Shown here in pieces: positions 1-6,621 of a stretch of DNA of 8,412 bases. The notes beneath the pieces are model-generated. The model searched no databases. It was not told the DNA's origin and saw only the letters and a program-made list of their open reading frames with translations. The translations under genes were made by a program, and so were the position numbers. Source of the stretch: Actinomycetota bacterium (GTDB lineage: Bacteria > Actinomycetota > Acidimicrobiia > Spongiisociales > UBA11373). How positions within the stretch are numbered: position 1 is the first letter of the stretch; each line of letters starts with the position of its first letter. The stretch is from assembly GCA_003486285.1 (NCBI GenBank), contig DNGH01000135.1, positions 1 through 8,412 on the forward strand, read 5' to 3'.

Positions 1-81
1 GACCGCATGGTGCTGCCCGCCCCGCAGGAGATCGAGGATCTGGAGAAGATGGCGGGGGAGTTGGGGGCGTTCTTGGGTTAG
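1..81 (+). CDS. 3' end of an unidentified protein-coding gene
   Basis: The first frame is open from base 1 to a TAG at 79-81 and gives the last 26 residues of a protein, ending in ELGAFLG. The stretch is rich in Glu, Leu and Ala, as expected for a C-terminal helix, and its codons end mostly in G or C like the other genes here. No motif is present, so the product cannot be named. The final G of the stop codon is also the first base of the heptamer array that follows, so the repeats begin directly at the end of this gene. It could be the previous gene of the polysaccharide locus, but nothing in the sequence proves that. Confidence 0.6.
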   Translation, partial: DRMVLPAPQEIEDLEKMAGELGAFLG

Positions 82-209
82 TTCAGAGTTCAGAGTTCAG
101 AGTTCAGAGTTCAGAGTTCAGAGTTCAGAGTTCAGAGTTCAGAGTTCCGGACTCCAAATTCCAAATTCCAACTCCCAACTCCCAACTCCCAACTCCGAAC
201 TCCCAACAC
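81..209. repeat. Heptanucleotide tandem repeat array with self-complementary halves
   Basis: Nine perfect copies of GTTCAGA occupy 81-143. After a short CCGG-containing centre the array changes to CCAAATT (two copies, 154-167), then CCAACTC (four perfect copies, 168-195) and two degenerate copies to 209. The right-half unit reads GAGTTGG on the other strand, while the left half reads GAGTTCA on this strand, so the halves are arranged head to head. Each left GAGTT can pair with a right AACTC (or AATTC with G-T wobble). The array resembles the short tandemly repeated heptamers known from filamentous cyanobacteria. It is non-coding, and open frames crossing it only give 7-residue periodic nonsense. 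Function is unknown; terminator-like, insulating or purely selfish roles are all possible. Confidence 0.93.
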
Positions 210-237
210 GATCCGGTAGGACCTCCGTGAAGGTCGG

Positions 238-243
238 TAGCCT
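238..243 (+). promoter_or_regulatory. Candidate -10 box TAGCCT upstream of the first GT gene
   Basis: TAGCCT matches the actinobacterial TANNNT -10 pattern and lies exactly 27 bases before the GTG at 270. The same hexamer, also preceded by G, lies exactly 27 bases before the aligned start of the paralogue at 4046. No convincing -35 hexamer is seen near 215-220. A transcript starting about 7 bases after the box would have a leader of roughly 20 nt that includes the purine-rich ribosome site. This is an inference from a shared position in two genes. Confidence 0.45.
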
Positions 244-261
244 TGTAGGGCTTGTCGCAGC

Positions 262-268
262 GGAGAGG
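262..268 (+). promoter_or_regulatory. Ribosome binding site GGAGAGG
   Basis: A strong purine-rich site lies just before two in-frame GTG codons, at 270 and 279. The GGAG core is 4 bases from the first and 13 from the second. It rules against the upstream TTG at 252, which has no Shine-Dalgarno sequence and would place this site inside the coding region. Confidence 0.55.
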
Positions 269-269
269 T

Positions 270-1436
270 GTGCGTCGCGTGTTCAAGACCTGGCTGGCCC
301 GACGCGTCCACGTGATCCCGCGACGCATGGCCCGTCTGTTTCGCCGGGTGCCCGGTGCAGTCCGGCTGCGGCAACTCGCGCTGGGAAGCCCGCAACCCGG
401 AACCACCTTCGCGGGACGACTGCGCCCAGTTGTCTACCTGCCCACCTGGTTGACCTGGGCCGGCATGAAACAGCGCCCCCAATACCTACTTGCGGAACTG
501 GCCGCGGCAGGGCATCAGACCTTCTTTGTAGATCCGCGGGCGCGCAGGGAGTCGTCGGCAGACGGGGTAAGGATCGTCCCGTCATTGGCGAGTGTTCCGG
601 CTGACTATCCGATCCTCTACGTCCATTTCGCCCCAGTGACGGGATTCTTCCGGCTGTTTCGGGAGCCCGTGATCGTCTACGACATCCTCGACGATCTCTC
701 CATCTACGACGCAGACGAGGTGGGGACGCCAGAGGAGCGGCGAGTTCGCTTTCATCACCCGGCTGTCATGCGGCGTGCCGACCTCGTGATCGCTTCCTCA
801 CAGACCCTGATCGACCGCCACCGGCCGGAGCGTCCCGACCTCCTGCTGGTAGAGAACGGGGTGGATGCCACACGGTTCGCGTCTCCAGCCAATCGTCCTC
901 CTGATCTTCCACCTGGTCGTCCACTAATCGGATATCACGGCGCCATCGCGCCGTGGTTCGACTTCGACCTCCTGGAGCAGGTAGCCATCTTGCGTCCGGA
1001 TTGGAGTTTCGTCCTCGTGGGACCCACGGTCGGGCGGGTGGGCCACCGCTTGACCAGGATCGCCCGGCTGCACAACATCCATCACATTGGAGAACGCCCC
1101 AGTGAGACCATGCCGTCCTACGTTCAGGCATTCGATGTCGGTGCCATCTGGTTCGTGATGGATCGGCTCACCGAGGGAGTGAGCCCTCTGAAGATGTTCG
1201 AGTACCTCGCCGCCGGAGTACCGGTTGTGGCCCCGCCGCTGCCCGCATGCCTGGAGTCACCGCTGGTGTTGACGGCCGCGGGCGCCCATGAGTGGTGCCG
1301 TGCCATAGAACAGGCGCTGCGCCCGTCCGACCAGGCGCCGAGGCGCGCAGCCGGTGCCGCCGCATCGTGGGACCGCCGGGTGGAGCCGGTTCTGGCCCGA
1401 CTCGACGGCGAGGGACTGAGGCGGGTACCGGGATAG
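270..1436 (+). CDS. TuaH-like GT-B fold glycosyltransferase (paralogue A)
   Basis: A 388-residue enzyme predicted to move a sugar from a nucleotide-sugar donor onto a growing surface glycan. It resembles the TuaH/GumK-like group of retaining GT-B enzymes. The N-terminal 35 residues are Arg-rich and amphipathic and may sit on the membrane. The first Rossmann half opens with LRPVVYLPTW, followed by a QRP motif and YDILDDLS (residues 137-144). Then come NGVD (196-199) and, opening the second half, GYHG (221-224) followed by a WFD. The donor-site segment reads SPLKMFEYLAAG with the conserved Glu at 311; the first Glu of the classic EX7E pair is not at the usual place. The GTG at 270 is chosen because it aligns with the start of the paralogue at 4046 and has GGAGAGG upstream; GTG 279 or TTG 252 are alternatives. 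The stop overlaps the next gene's GTG by one base, indicating translational coupling. Donor and acceptor are unknown. Confidence 0.88.
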   Translation: MRRVFKTWLARRVHVIPRRMARLFRRVPGAVRLRQLALGSPQPGTTFAGRLRPVVYLPTWLTWAGMKQRPQYLLAELAAAGHQTFFVDPRARRESSADGVRIVPSLASVPADYPILYVHFAPVTGFFRLFREPVIVYDILDDLSIYDADEVGTPEERRVRFHHPAVMRRADLVIASSQTLIDRHRPERPDLLLVENGVDATRFASPANRPPDLPPGRPLIGYHGAIAPWFDFDLLEQVAILRPDWSFVLVGPTVGRVGHRLTRIARLHNIHHIGERPSETMPSYVQAFDVGAIWFVMDRLTEGVSPLKMFEYLAAGVPVVAPPLPACLESPLVLTAAGAHEWCRAIEQALRPSDQAPRRAAGAAASWDRRVEPVLARLDGEGLRRVPG

Positions 1437-3973
1437 TGCACATTGTCTTTGTCACCCAGGAACTGAGCCCAATCGTCGCGGGCGGCGCCGGAGCCGTGGT
1501 CGAGCAGCTCGCGTCGGCACTGAGCCGAGAGCACCGGGTCACCGTCATCCTCGCGGCACACGGGCAGCTCGAGCCGCCCGACGTGGGGTATACGGTCGTG
1601 CCTGTCGAACTCGCCGAGCCCGACGGAACCCTCGACTGGTTCTTGGATCGCTCGCGCCGCTGCGCCGATGCCCTGGGGAGGATCGTCGCCGACGAAGGCC
1701 CCCCCGATCTGGTCGAGTTCACCGACTTCGAGGCGCTGGGGTTTGTGTCACTGGTCGACCGCAACCGACTCGGTCTCTCTGGGTGCCGCATGGCCATTCG
1801 CTTCCACGGAACGTTCGGAGCAATCGCCGAGGCAATCGGTGCCAATCCCTATCCATGGCCCGAACTCGACGTCCTGGAGCGTGAGGCGATTGCCATGTGT
1901 GACGCGGTGCTCGTGGCCTCTCCCGCGATGGCAGAGTGGGTGGTGCGCCGGTATGACATCGAGCCGGAGCGCGCCGTGGTCGCTCCGCCGATCGTCCCGG
2001 CTGTTCCACATCTCGGCTGGCGACCGGGGCCGAAGCCGGTGATCGCGGCCTTTGGTCGGCTGACCGAGCAAAAGGGAGTCGATGTTCTCGTGTCGGCAGC
2101 CCTCCCCCTCCTTGCCGGCCGTCCGGACCTCAGCCTGGAGTTGTTGGGTCCTGACGGCTGGTCCGCGGTAGCCAACCGCCCGATGTCCGAGGTGCTGCTC
2201 GATATGGTTCCGAGGTCGCTGCGCGATCGTGTCCGGCTGGTCGGCGAGGTCCCCAGGGATGCGGCCATGGAGATGCTCTCGGTCGCCTCGGTGGTTGTCG
2301 TGCCCAGCAGGTTCGAGACCTTCTGCCTGGCGGCTCACGAGATTCGCCGCGCCGGAATTCCGCTGGTCGTAGCCGCCCAGCCCGCCTTCGCCGAACTCGG
2401 GGAACAGGATGGTGTGGTGGTCTTCGACGGGACCGTTGCAGAACTGACGCGAACCCTCGCCGCGCTGCTGGACGACCCCGGATGGGGGAGGCGGCTGGCA
2501 GACCGGCCCCCGCCTCAGGTCGAGGATCCAATTCCGGCGTACTCGTCCCAGCTGCCACCCGTCCGCCATCCCTACGCTCAGGCGGCGCGCGCCACCGCTG
2601 CGGTGCATCGGGCGGACGCCCTCGCCGCGCCCCAGCGCTCGGTGAGCATCAAGCGGGCGGCGGAGCGGGCTCTGCGGATTCTTCCCAAACCTCTGGCCCG
2701 ACTGGCCGTCCGACTCATCCCCACCCGGATCAAAGACCGGTTCCGCGCGGTCGCCAGCTGGCCGGCCGAGTTGGAGCGGAGGGAGCATCGGCGGCGCGTC
2801 GCGGCCGTCGAGTCGGCCATGGCCGATGGCAGGTATCCAATCCTGGAGCGACCCCGGGTCTCCGTCGTGATCCCGTGCTTCAACCACGGTGCCTTCCTCG
2901 AAGAGGCGCTGCTCAGCGTGTTTGAGCAGACCTTCGACTCGTGGGAAGTCGTCGTCATCGACGATGGCTCCACCGATCCCGCGACGGTTGCTGCAATCGA
3001 CCGGATCGACTGGCCCCGGGTGCATGTGCTACGGCAGCCGAACACCGGACTTCCCGGTGCCCGGAACGCGGGGATTGATGCCGCCCGGGGTGATTTCATT
3101 GTCCCACTCGACGCCGACGACGTTCTGTTGCCCAGGTATCTGGAGCGGATGGTCGCCGCTCTCGAAGGCGATCCCGCTGCCGGCTACGCCCATTGCTGGG
3201 CAGAGTGGTTCGGTGATGTGAACCAGGTGTGGGCCACACGCCCCTTCAACTCGTACGCCATGCGTCTCTCCAACTCGGTTCTCCAGGTTGCCACGATTCG
3301 TCGCGATGCTCTGGGCCGCGTCGGAGGCTATGACTCTACGATGACATCGGGAAACGAGGACTGGGACCTGTGGCTGCGCATGCTCGAGGCAGGCATCGGG
3401 AACCTTCAAGTTCGCGAGGTGCTGTATCGCTATCGCATCCGCGGAGTCTCGATGACGGTGACGACACTCTCCAGATTCGAGGCGGGCCGACGGGAGATCA
3501 TGCTGCGGCACCCCCGGCTCTACGGGAGCGATGAGCTCAGGCGAGCCAAGCGGGAGCACTACCCCGCGGTGTCCGTTCTCTCCCCGGAGCCCATCGGGCC
3601 GATCCCGACCGACGCTGACATGGAGGTACTGATCGGTCGCGACTTCTGCAACCTCGCCAGGCAGGCGGCCGGGAAGTACCTCCTCCAGCTTCCCGACGGT
3701 GGTGGGATCGACTACGAAGGTGTCGAGAAGCTGGTGGATCGGTTGGAGGGTCTCCCGAGTGCGGCCGCCGCGGTGAGTGGGCGACTCACGCTTCTGAGAA
3801 GGTGGGCCGTACTCGATCCTGAGACGGCCTTTGACCGCCCCCCGGACATGCCGTCCTGTCCCGACCCCGGCTGGATCGTTCCCCATCGCCTGGATGTCGA
3901 CGGTCGTACCCTCGAAGTGGAGCGGCAGCCGCCCGAGCAGCAGGCGCGCATTCCCGCTGACCTGTTGGGGTAA
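1436..3973 (+). CDS. Bifunctional GT4-GT2 fusion glycosyltransferase with degenerate C-terminal GT-A-like segment
   Basis: An 845-residue protein with two complete glycosyltransferases. Residues 1-390 form a GT4 (GT-B) enzyme: start VHIVFVTQE, glycine loop GGAGA (16-20), FGRL and EQKG (206-214), and an intact EX7E pair, E294 and E302. Residues about 404-437 are a basic amphipathic linker. Residues 474-700 form a GT2 (GT-A) enzyme with VVIPCFN (477-483), DDGS (509-512), the metal-binding DADD (559-562) and NEDWDLW (640-646). The last 145 residues repeat part of the GT2 pattern: 744-782 align without gaps to 550-588, but the DADD position reads PDGG. The protein probably adds two sugars in succession. 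The GTG at 1436 is used because homology begins at once and it overlaps the previous stop (TAGTG); the frame is open upstream to 1292, but that part lies inside the previous gene and looks like a shadow. Specificities are unknown. Confidence 0.9.
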   Translation: MHIVFVTQELSPIVAGGAGAVVEQLASALSREHRVTVILAAHGQLEPPDVGYTVVPVELAEPDGTLDWFLDRSRRCADALGRIVADEGPPDLVEFTDFEALGFVSLVDRNRLGLSGCRMAIRFHGTFGAIAEAIGANPYPWPELDVLEREAIAMCDAVLVASPAMAEWVVRRYDIEPERAVVAPPIVPAVPHLGWRPGPKPVIAAFGRLTEQKGVDVLVSAALPLLAGRPDLSLELLGPDGWSAVANRPMSEVLLDMVPRSLRDRVRLVGEVPRDAAMEMLSVASVVVVPSRFETFCLAAHEIRRAGIPLVVAAQPAFAELGEQDGVVVFDGTVAELTRTLAALLDDPGWGRRLADRPPPQVEDPIPAYSSQLPPVRHPYAQAARATAAVHRADALAAPQRSVSIKRAAERALRILPKPLARLAVRLIPTRIKDRFRAVASWPAELERREHRRRVAAVESAMADGRYPILERPRVSVVIPCFNHGAFLEEALLSVFEQTFDSWEVVVIDDGSTDPATVAAIDRIDWPRVHVLRQPNTGLPGARNAGIDAARGDFIVPLDADDVLLPRYLERMVAALEGDPAAGYAHCWAEWFGDVNQVWATRPFNSYAMRLSNSVLQVATIRRDALGRVGGYDSTMTSGNEDWDLWLRMLEAGIGNLQVREVLYRYRIRGVSMTVTTLSRFEAGRREIMLRHPRLYGSDELRRAKREHYPAVSVLSPEPIGPIPTDADMEVLIGRDFCNLARQAAGKYLLQLPDGGGIDYEGVEKLVDRLEGLPSAAAAVSGRLTLLRRWAVLDPETAFDRPPDMPSCPDPGWIVPHRLDVDGRTLEVERQPPEQQARIPADLLG

Positions 3974-4013
3974 TGGGCATAGCAGCGTATGCGCCCTCTC
4001 CGGACTTCACCTG

Positions 4014-4019
4014 TAGCCT
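4014..4019 (+). promoter_or_regulatory. Candidate -10 box TAGCCT upstream of the second TuaH-like gene
   Basis: The hexamer lies in the 72-base gap after the stop at 3973 and exactly 27 bases before the TTG at 4046, as in the paralogue at 270. If real, this GT gene has its own promoter besides any read-through from the fusion gene. No clear -35 element is visible. The rest of the gap (3974-4045) holds nothing else recognisable apart from the ribosome site. Confidence 0.45.
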
Positions 4020-4034
4020 GTTGCACTACCCGTC

Positions 4035-4043
4035 GAGGCGAGG
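4035..4043 (+). promoter_or_regulatory. Ribosome binding site GAGGCGAGG deciding a TTG start
   Basis: The double purine-rich site ends 2 bases before TTG 4046; its first GAGG (4035-4038) is 7 bases away, a normal spacing. The upstream in-frame ATG at 3989 has no such site. The residues it would add (RPLRTSPVACC and so on) have no counterpart in the paralogue. Confidence 0.5.
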
Positions 4044-4045
4044 TC

Positions 4046-5227
4046 TTGGGTCGATCGTTCCGTCGCATGGCACGCCGCGTGGCTCTCGCGATGCCACGTC
4101 CCATGCGCTCCGCGCTCCGGGCACTGCCAGGCGCAGCTCGGCTGCGGCGCACCCTGCTCGGGGACCACGATCGACCCTTGGGGCCCGATCCCCGGCGAGG
4201 GAGCCTGCGGCCGGTGGTCTGCCTACCGACGTGGTCACGGTGGGGGGTGATGAACCAGCGCCCACATCACCTCATGTCGGCGCTGGCAGCAGCCGGGCAC
4301 CCGGTGTTCTTCGTCCAGCCGGACCTGCTAGAGGCACGTACCCACGGGGGGGTTCACCTGGTTCCCGCGATTCGTGATGTTCCGGGTCGCGACGTGATCC
4401 TGTACATCCACTTTGCCCCCTTACGGGACTTGATCGGCAGGTTTGACAACCCGGTGGTTGTCTATGACATCTACGACGACCTGTCGATATTCTCCGCCGA
4501 CGAGGGTGCAGTCCCCGTGAGCGGTCGCGTTTCGAGTCATCACCTCCCTCTGATCAGGTCTTCATCTCTGGTGACAGTCTCGGACACCACCCTGATGGAA
4601 CGACATCGCGGGGAGCGCTCGGATCTTCTCCTTGTCGCCAACGGTGTCGACTACGCCAGCTTCTCGGCCGCGTATCCGGTGCCGGAGGATCTGCCGCGTC
4701 GCACGGGGCCCATCATCGGGTATCACGGCATGGTGTCGTACTGGTTCGACTTCGCTGCGCTGCATGCGGCTGCCAAGCAGCGACCCGATTGGCAGTTCGT
4801 GCTGGTTGGCCCGGTCGACCCACGAGTCGCGCCCGAGGTCGAACTGCTGGGGCAGCACTCAAATGTGACGCTTCTAGGCGAGCGACCCAGCGACTCGATC
4901 GCCGCGTACGTGGGTCACTTCGACGTCGAGGTGATCTGGTTTGAGGTGACGCCTTTGACCGAGGCCGTGAATCCGCTCAAGATGTACGAAGCGATGGCAG
5001 CCGGGGTACCCGTGGTTGCTCCTCCTCTGCCGGCATGTCAGGCGACGCCCGGAGTCCGGATTGCCGCGGCTGCTGACTTCATACCACCTATCGCGGCCGC
5101 TCTGGCAGCTCGTGGCTCTGAGGCGGAGATTCTCCGGGATACCGCCGCCTCAGCGGACTGGTCGGCCCGGGTGGTTCCCCTGCTGGAGTTGCTCGACGCC
5201 AGAGGCCTCCGTCGCGTGCCTCTCTGA
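4046..5227 (+). CDS. TuaH-like GT-B fold glycosyltransferase (paralogue B)
   Basis: A 393-residue homologue of the protein encoded at 270-1436, similar along its full length and sharing even the ending (LDxxGLRRVP). It has the same Arg-rich N-terminus with PGAARLRR, then LRPVVCLPTW, QRP, YDIYDDLS (140-147), NGVD (199-202), GYHG (225-228) with WFD (233-235), and NPLKMYEAMAAG with the conserved Glu at 315. It should transfer a sugar onto the same or a related glycan at the inner membrane face. Extensive sequence change suggests an old duplication with a new donor or acceptor. The TTG start rests on the ribosome site and on gapless alignment with the paralogue from the third residue after each start; ATG 3989 and ATG 4067 are alternatives. 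It lies 72 bases after the fusion gene and converges on the next gene with a 65-base gap in which I see no convincing terminator. Confidence 0.86.
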   Translation: MGRSFRRMARRVALAMPRPMRSALRALPGAARLRRTLLGDHDRPLGPDPRRGSLRPVVCLPTWSRWGVMNQRPHHLMSALAAAGHPVFFVQPDLLEARTHGGVHLVPAIRDVPGRDVILYIHFAPLRDLIGRFDNPVVVYDIYDDLSIFSADEGAVPVSGRVSSHHLPLIRSSSLVTVSDTTLMERHRGERSDLLLVANGVDYASFSAAYPVPEDLPRRTGPIIGYHGMVSYWFDFAALHAAAKQRPDWQFVLVGPVDPRVAPEVELLGQHSNVTLLGERPSDSIAAYVGHFDVEVIWFEVTPLTEAVNPLKMYEAMAAGVPVVAPPLPACQATPGVRIAAAADFIPPIAAALAARGSEAEILRDTAASADWSARVVPLLELLDARGLRRVPL

Positions 5228-5292
5228 GGTCCGCCTATGAACCCCTGCCTCTACCTCGCCCTGGTTGTCGGTAGCGGGTCCGGAGCTGAGGG

Positions 5293-6579
5293 TCAGGTAT
5301 CGCCGCCGTAGGTGGCGTGCGCCTGTCCTGATCCGGAGAGCACCCCGCGCAGGGCAGCGGACTTGATCGCTGTGACCCTCGACGGATCGTGGTTGTTCTG
5401 TACGTATGAGAGCGCGCTCTCGCCCAGGCGCCGAAGGCGGACGGGGTCCTGCGCGAGCCCGGTCACCGCCGCAGCGAACTGCTGTGCCGTATCGGCGACG
5501 AGCAGGTCGCGGCCAGGGGTGGCCGCGAGACCGGATAGGCCGAGTCTGGTCGTCACGACCACCATGCCGCTGGCGAGGGCCTCGACGATCTTCACGTTGA
5601 CGCCGCTGCCGGTGAATATCGGAGCCACGAGCACGTCGCAGGTCTCAGTGAAGCGGCCCACATCCTCCACATACCCATGCACCCGGATCATGTCCCCATC
5701 GTCGTACGCCTGCACCTCGTGAGGTGGGTGGCCCCCGACCACGTGGAGTTCGATCGGGTGCCCGGAAGCCCGTCGCAGAATGGGCACGACCTGCGTCAGA
5801 AGCCAGCGGACTCCCTCTAGGTTCGGTGGCCAGTCCATGCCGCCCAGCCAAAGCAGCCGGAGACGCTGACCGGGGCGTCGCTCGACCTCCTTGGTCGGCA
5901 TAGGGAGCGGCACCACCACCTTGGGGCAGGCGTCGTCGACTCGCGCCGCATCGACGGGCGAGATGAAGAGCTTGGCAGAGAACAGGTAGCTGTTCCGCAA
6001 CTCCACGTTGTGGGTGTTCCTCCGGCTCAGGCCGGCGAAGGCCCGCCACACCAACCGTTCCGGCAGCGACCACCGCTTCGTCATCCAGAACGGGTGCAGG
6101 TCGCCCTCGATGTTGTGATTGACCAGTACGGCGGGAGTCGCGGGAAGAAAGCGCCGCACATACGCCATCTCGGCATGATCGACCTCGATGAGGTCGATCC
6201 CTGCCTCGGAGACCACTCGTCGTGCCGCAGCAACCACCTCTGAGGAGTAGTACGACACATCCATCAAGGGGAGTCGGTGTTTGGTGTGAAAGACAAGGTG
6301 CCGTAGGGCATCGCGTCGCCTCATGTGTCCCGGCAGTTCGGGACGGTCGAAGAACTGCCATGAGGCGAACGCCGACCGATACTCGTCCTCCAGGAGCTCG
6401 CGCTTCTGGGAGAACTCAGCCCGCTCGGCCGCCGTCATCACCGCGATCAGGTGGTACTCGAATTCGTCGCGCAGTGGTGCCGTGGTACCCCAGGTATAGA
6501 TGCGCCCACCGGAGTTCGGCGGGAGGAGCGGGCCTGTTGTTACGAGCAGGATGCGCGGTTTCCGGGCCACGGCGAGCAT
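5293..6579 (-). CDS. GT4-family glycosyltransferase, PPNSGG type
   Basis: A 428-residue GT-B enzyme on the opposite strand. The start is RILLVTTGPLLPPNSGGR, a donor/acceptor loop (PPNSGGR, residues 20-26) typical of GT4 sugar transferases of the kind found in exopolysaccharide and exosortase-linked loci. NHNIE (154-158) is also typical of that group. The second Rossmann half opens near LRLLWLGGMDWPPN. The donor-site segment reads GSGVNVKIVEALASG, with the conserved Glu at 333 and Lys at 330; the first Glu of EX7E is replaced by the GSG loop, as is usual for this subgroup. No signal peptide or membrane helix is seen. The ATG at 6579 has no Shine-Dalgarno sequence before it, so translation may be leaderless or start at the GTG three codons later. 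The gene is divergent from the one at 6622, with 42 bases between them. The sugar transferred is unknown. Confidence 0.88.
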   Translation of the reverse strand: MLAVARKPRILLVTTGPLLPPNSGGRIYTWGTTAPLRDEFEYHLIAVMTAAERAEFSQKRELLEDEYRSAFASWQFFDRPELPGHMRRRDALRHLVFHTKHRLPLMDVSYYSSEVVAAARRVVSEAGIDLIEVDHAEMAYVRRFLPATPAVLVNHNIEGDLHPFWMTKRWSLPERLVWRAFAGLSRRNTHNVELRNSYLFSAKLFISPVDAARVDDACPKVVVPLPMPTKEVERRPGQRLRLLWLGGMDWPPNLEGVRWLLTQVVPILRRASGHPIELHVVGGHPPHEVQAYDDGDMIRVHGYVEDVGRFTETCDVLVAPIFTGSGVNVKIVEALASGMVVVTTRLGLSGLAATPGRDLLVADTAQQFAAAVTGLAQDPVRLRRLGESALSYVQNNHDPSRVTAIKSAALRGVLSGSGQAHATYGGDT

Positions 6580-6606
6580 TCAAACAGGTGGCCGGGGGCG
6601 AAGCAC

Positions 6607-6612
6607 TAGGGT
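6607..6612 (+). promoter_or_regulatory. Candidate -10 box TAGGGT, near-leaderless start
   Basis: TAGGGT fits TANNNT and ends 9 bases before the ATG at 6622, a spacing that would give an almost leaderless transcript. The overlapping AGGGTGG (6608-6614) could instead serve as a ribosome site 7 bases from the ATG. Both roles cannot hold for the same transcript. No -35 element is clear in the 42-base divergent gap. Confidence 0.3.
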
Positions 6613-6621
6613 GGCTCGAGG

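Noticed and set aside
81..209. The heptamer array as a CRISPR or a phase-variable coding repeat
   Set aside because: Units are contiguous with no spacers, so it is not CRISPR. It lies outside coding sequence and about 30 bases from the -10 box, so copy-number changes would shift neither a reading frame nor a -35/-10 spacing.
125..482. Minus-strand open frames crossing the repeat array, with periodic SWELGVG-like peptides
   Set aside because: A 7-base unit read in threes gives a 7-residue periodic peptide in every frame. The frames then run antisense through the GT gene at 270, so they are artefacts of the array.
1292..1435. N-terminal extension of the fusion gene
   Set aside because: These codons lie inside the preceding GT gene, encode an Arg/Gly/Pro-rich shadow sequence, and precede the clear GT4 start VHIVFVTQE at the coupled GTG 1436.
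1748..3025. Long minus-strand open frame of over 400 codons opposite the fusion gene
   Set aside because: Long antisense frames are expected in high-GC genes. The translation is rich in Arg, Gly, His and Asp with no domain, while the + strand frame has full GT motifs.
3989..4045. ATG 3989 as the start of the second TuaH-like gene
   Set aside because: It has no ribosome site, and the added residues match nothing in the paralogue. Using it would also bury the candidate promoter and GAGGCGAGG site in coding sequence.
5251..5274. CTACC/GGTAG hairpin in the convergent gap as a terminator
   Set aside because: Only 5 bp of stem with a 14-base loop and no T-run on either strand; too weak to call.
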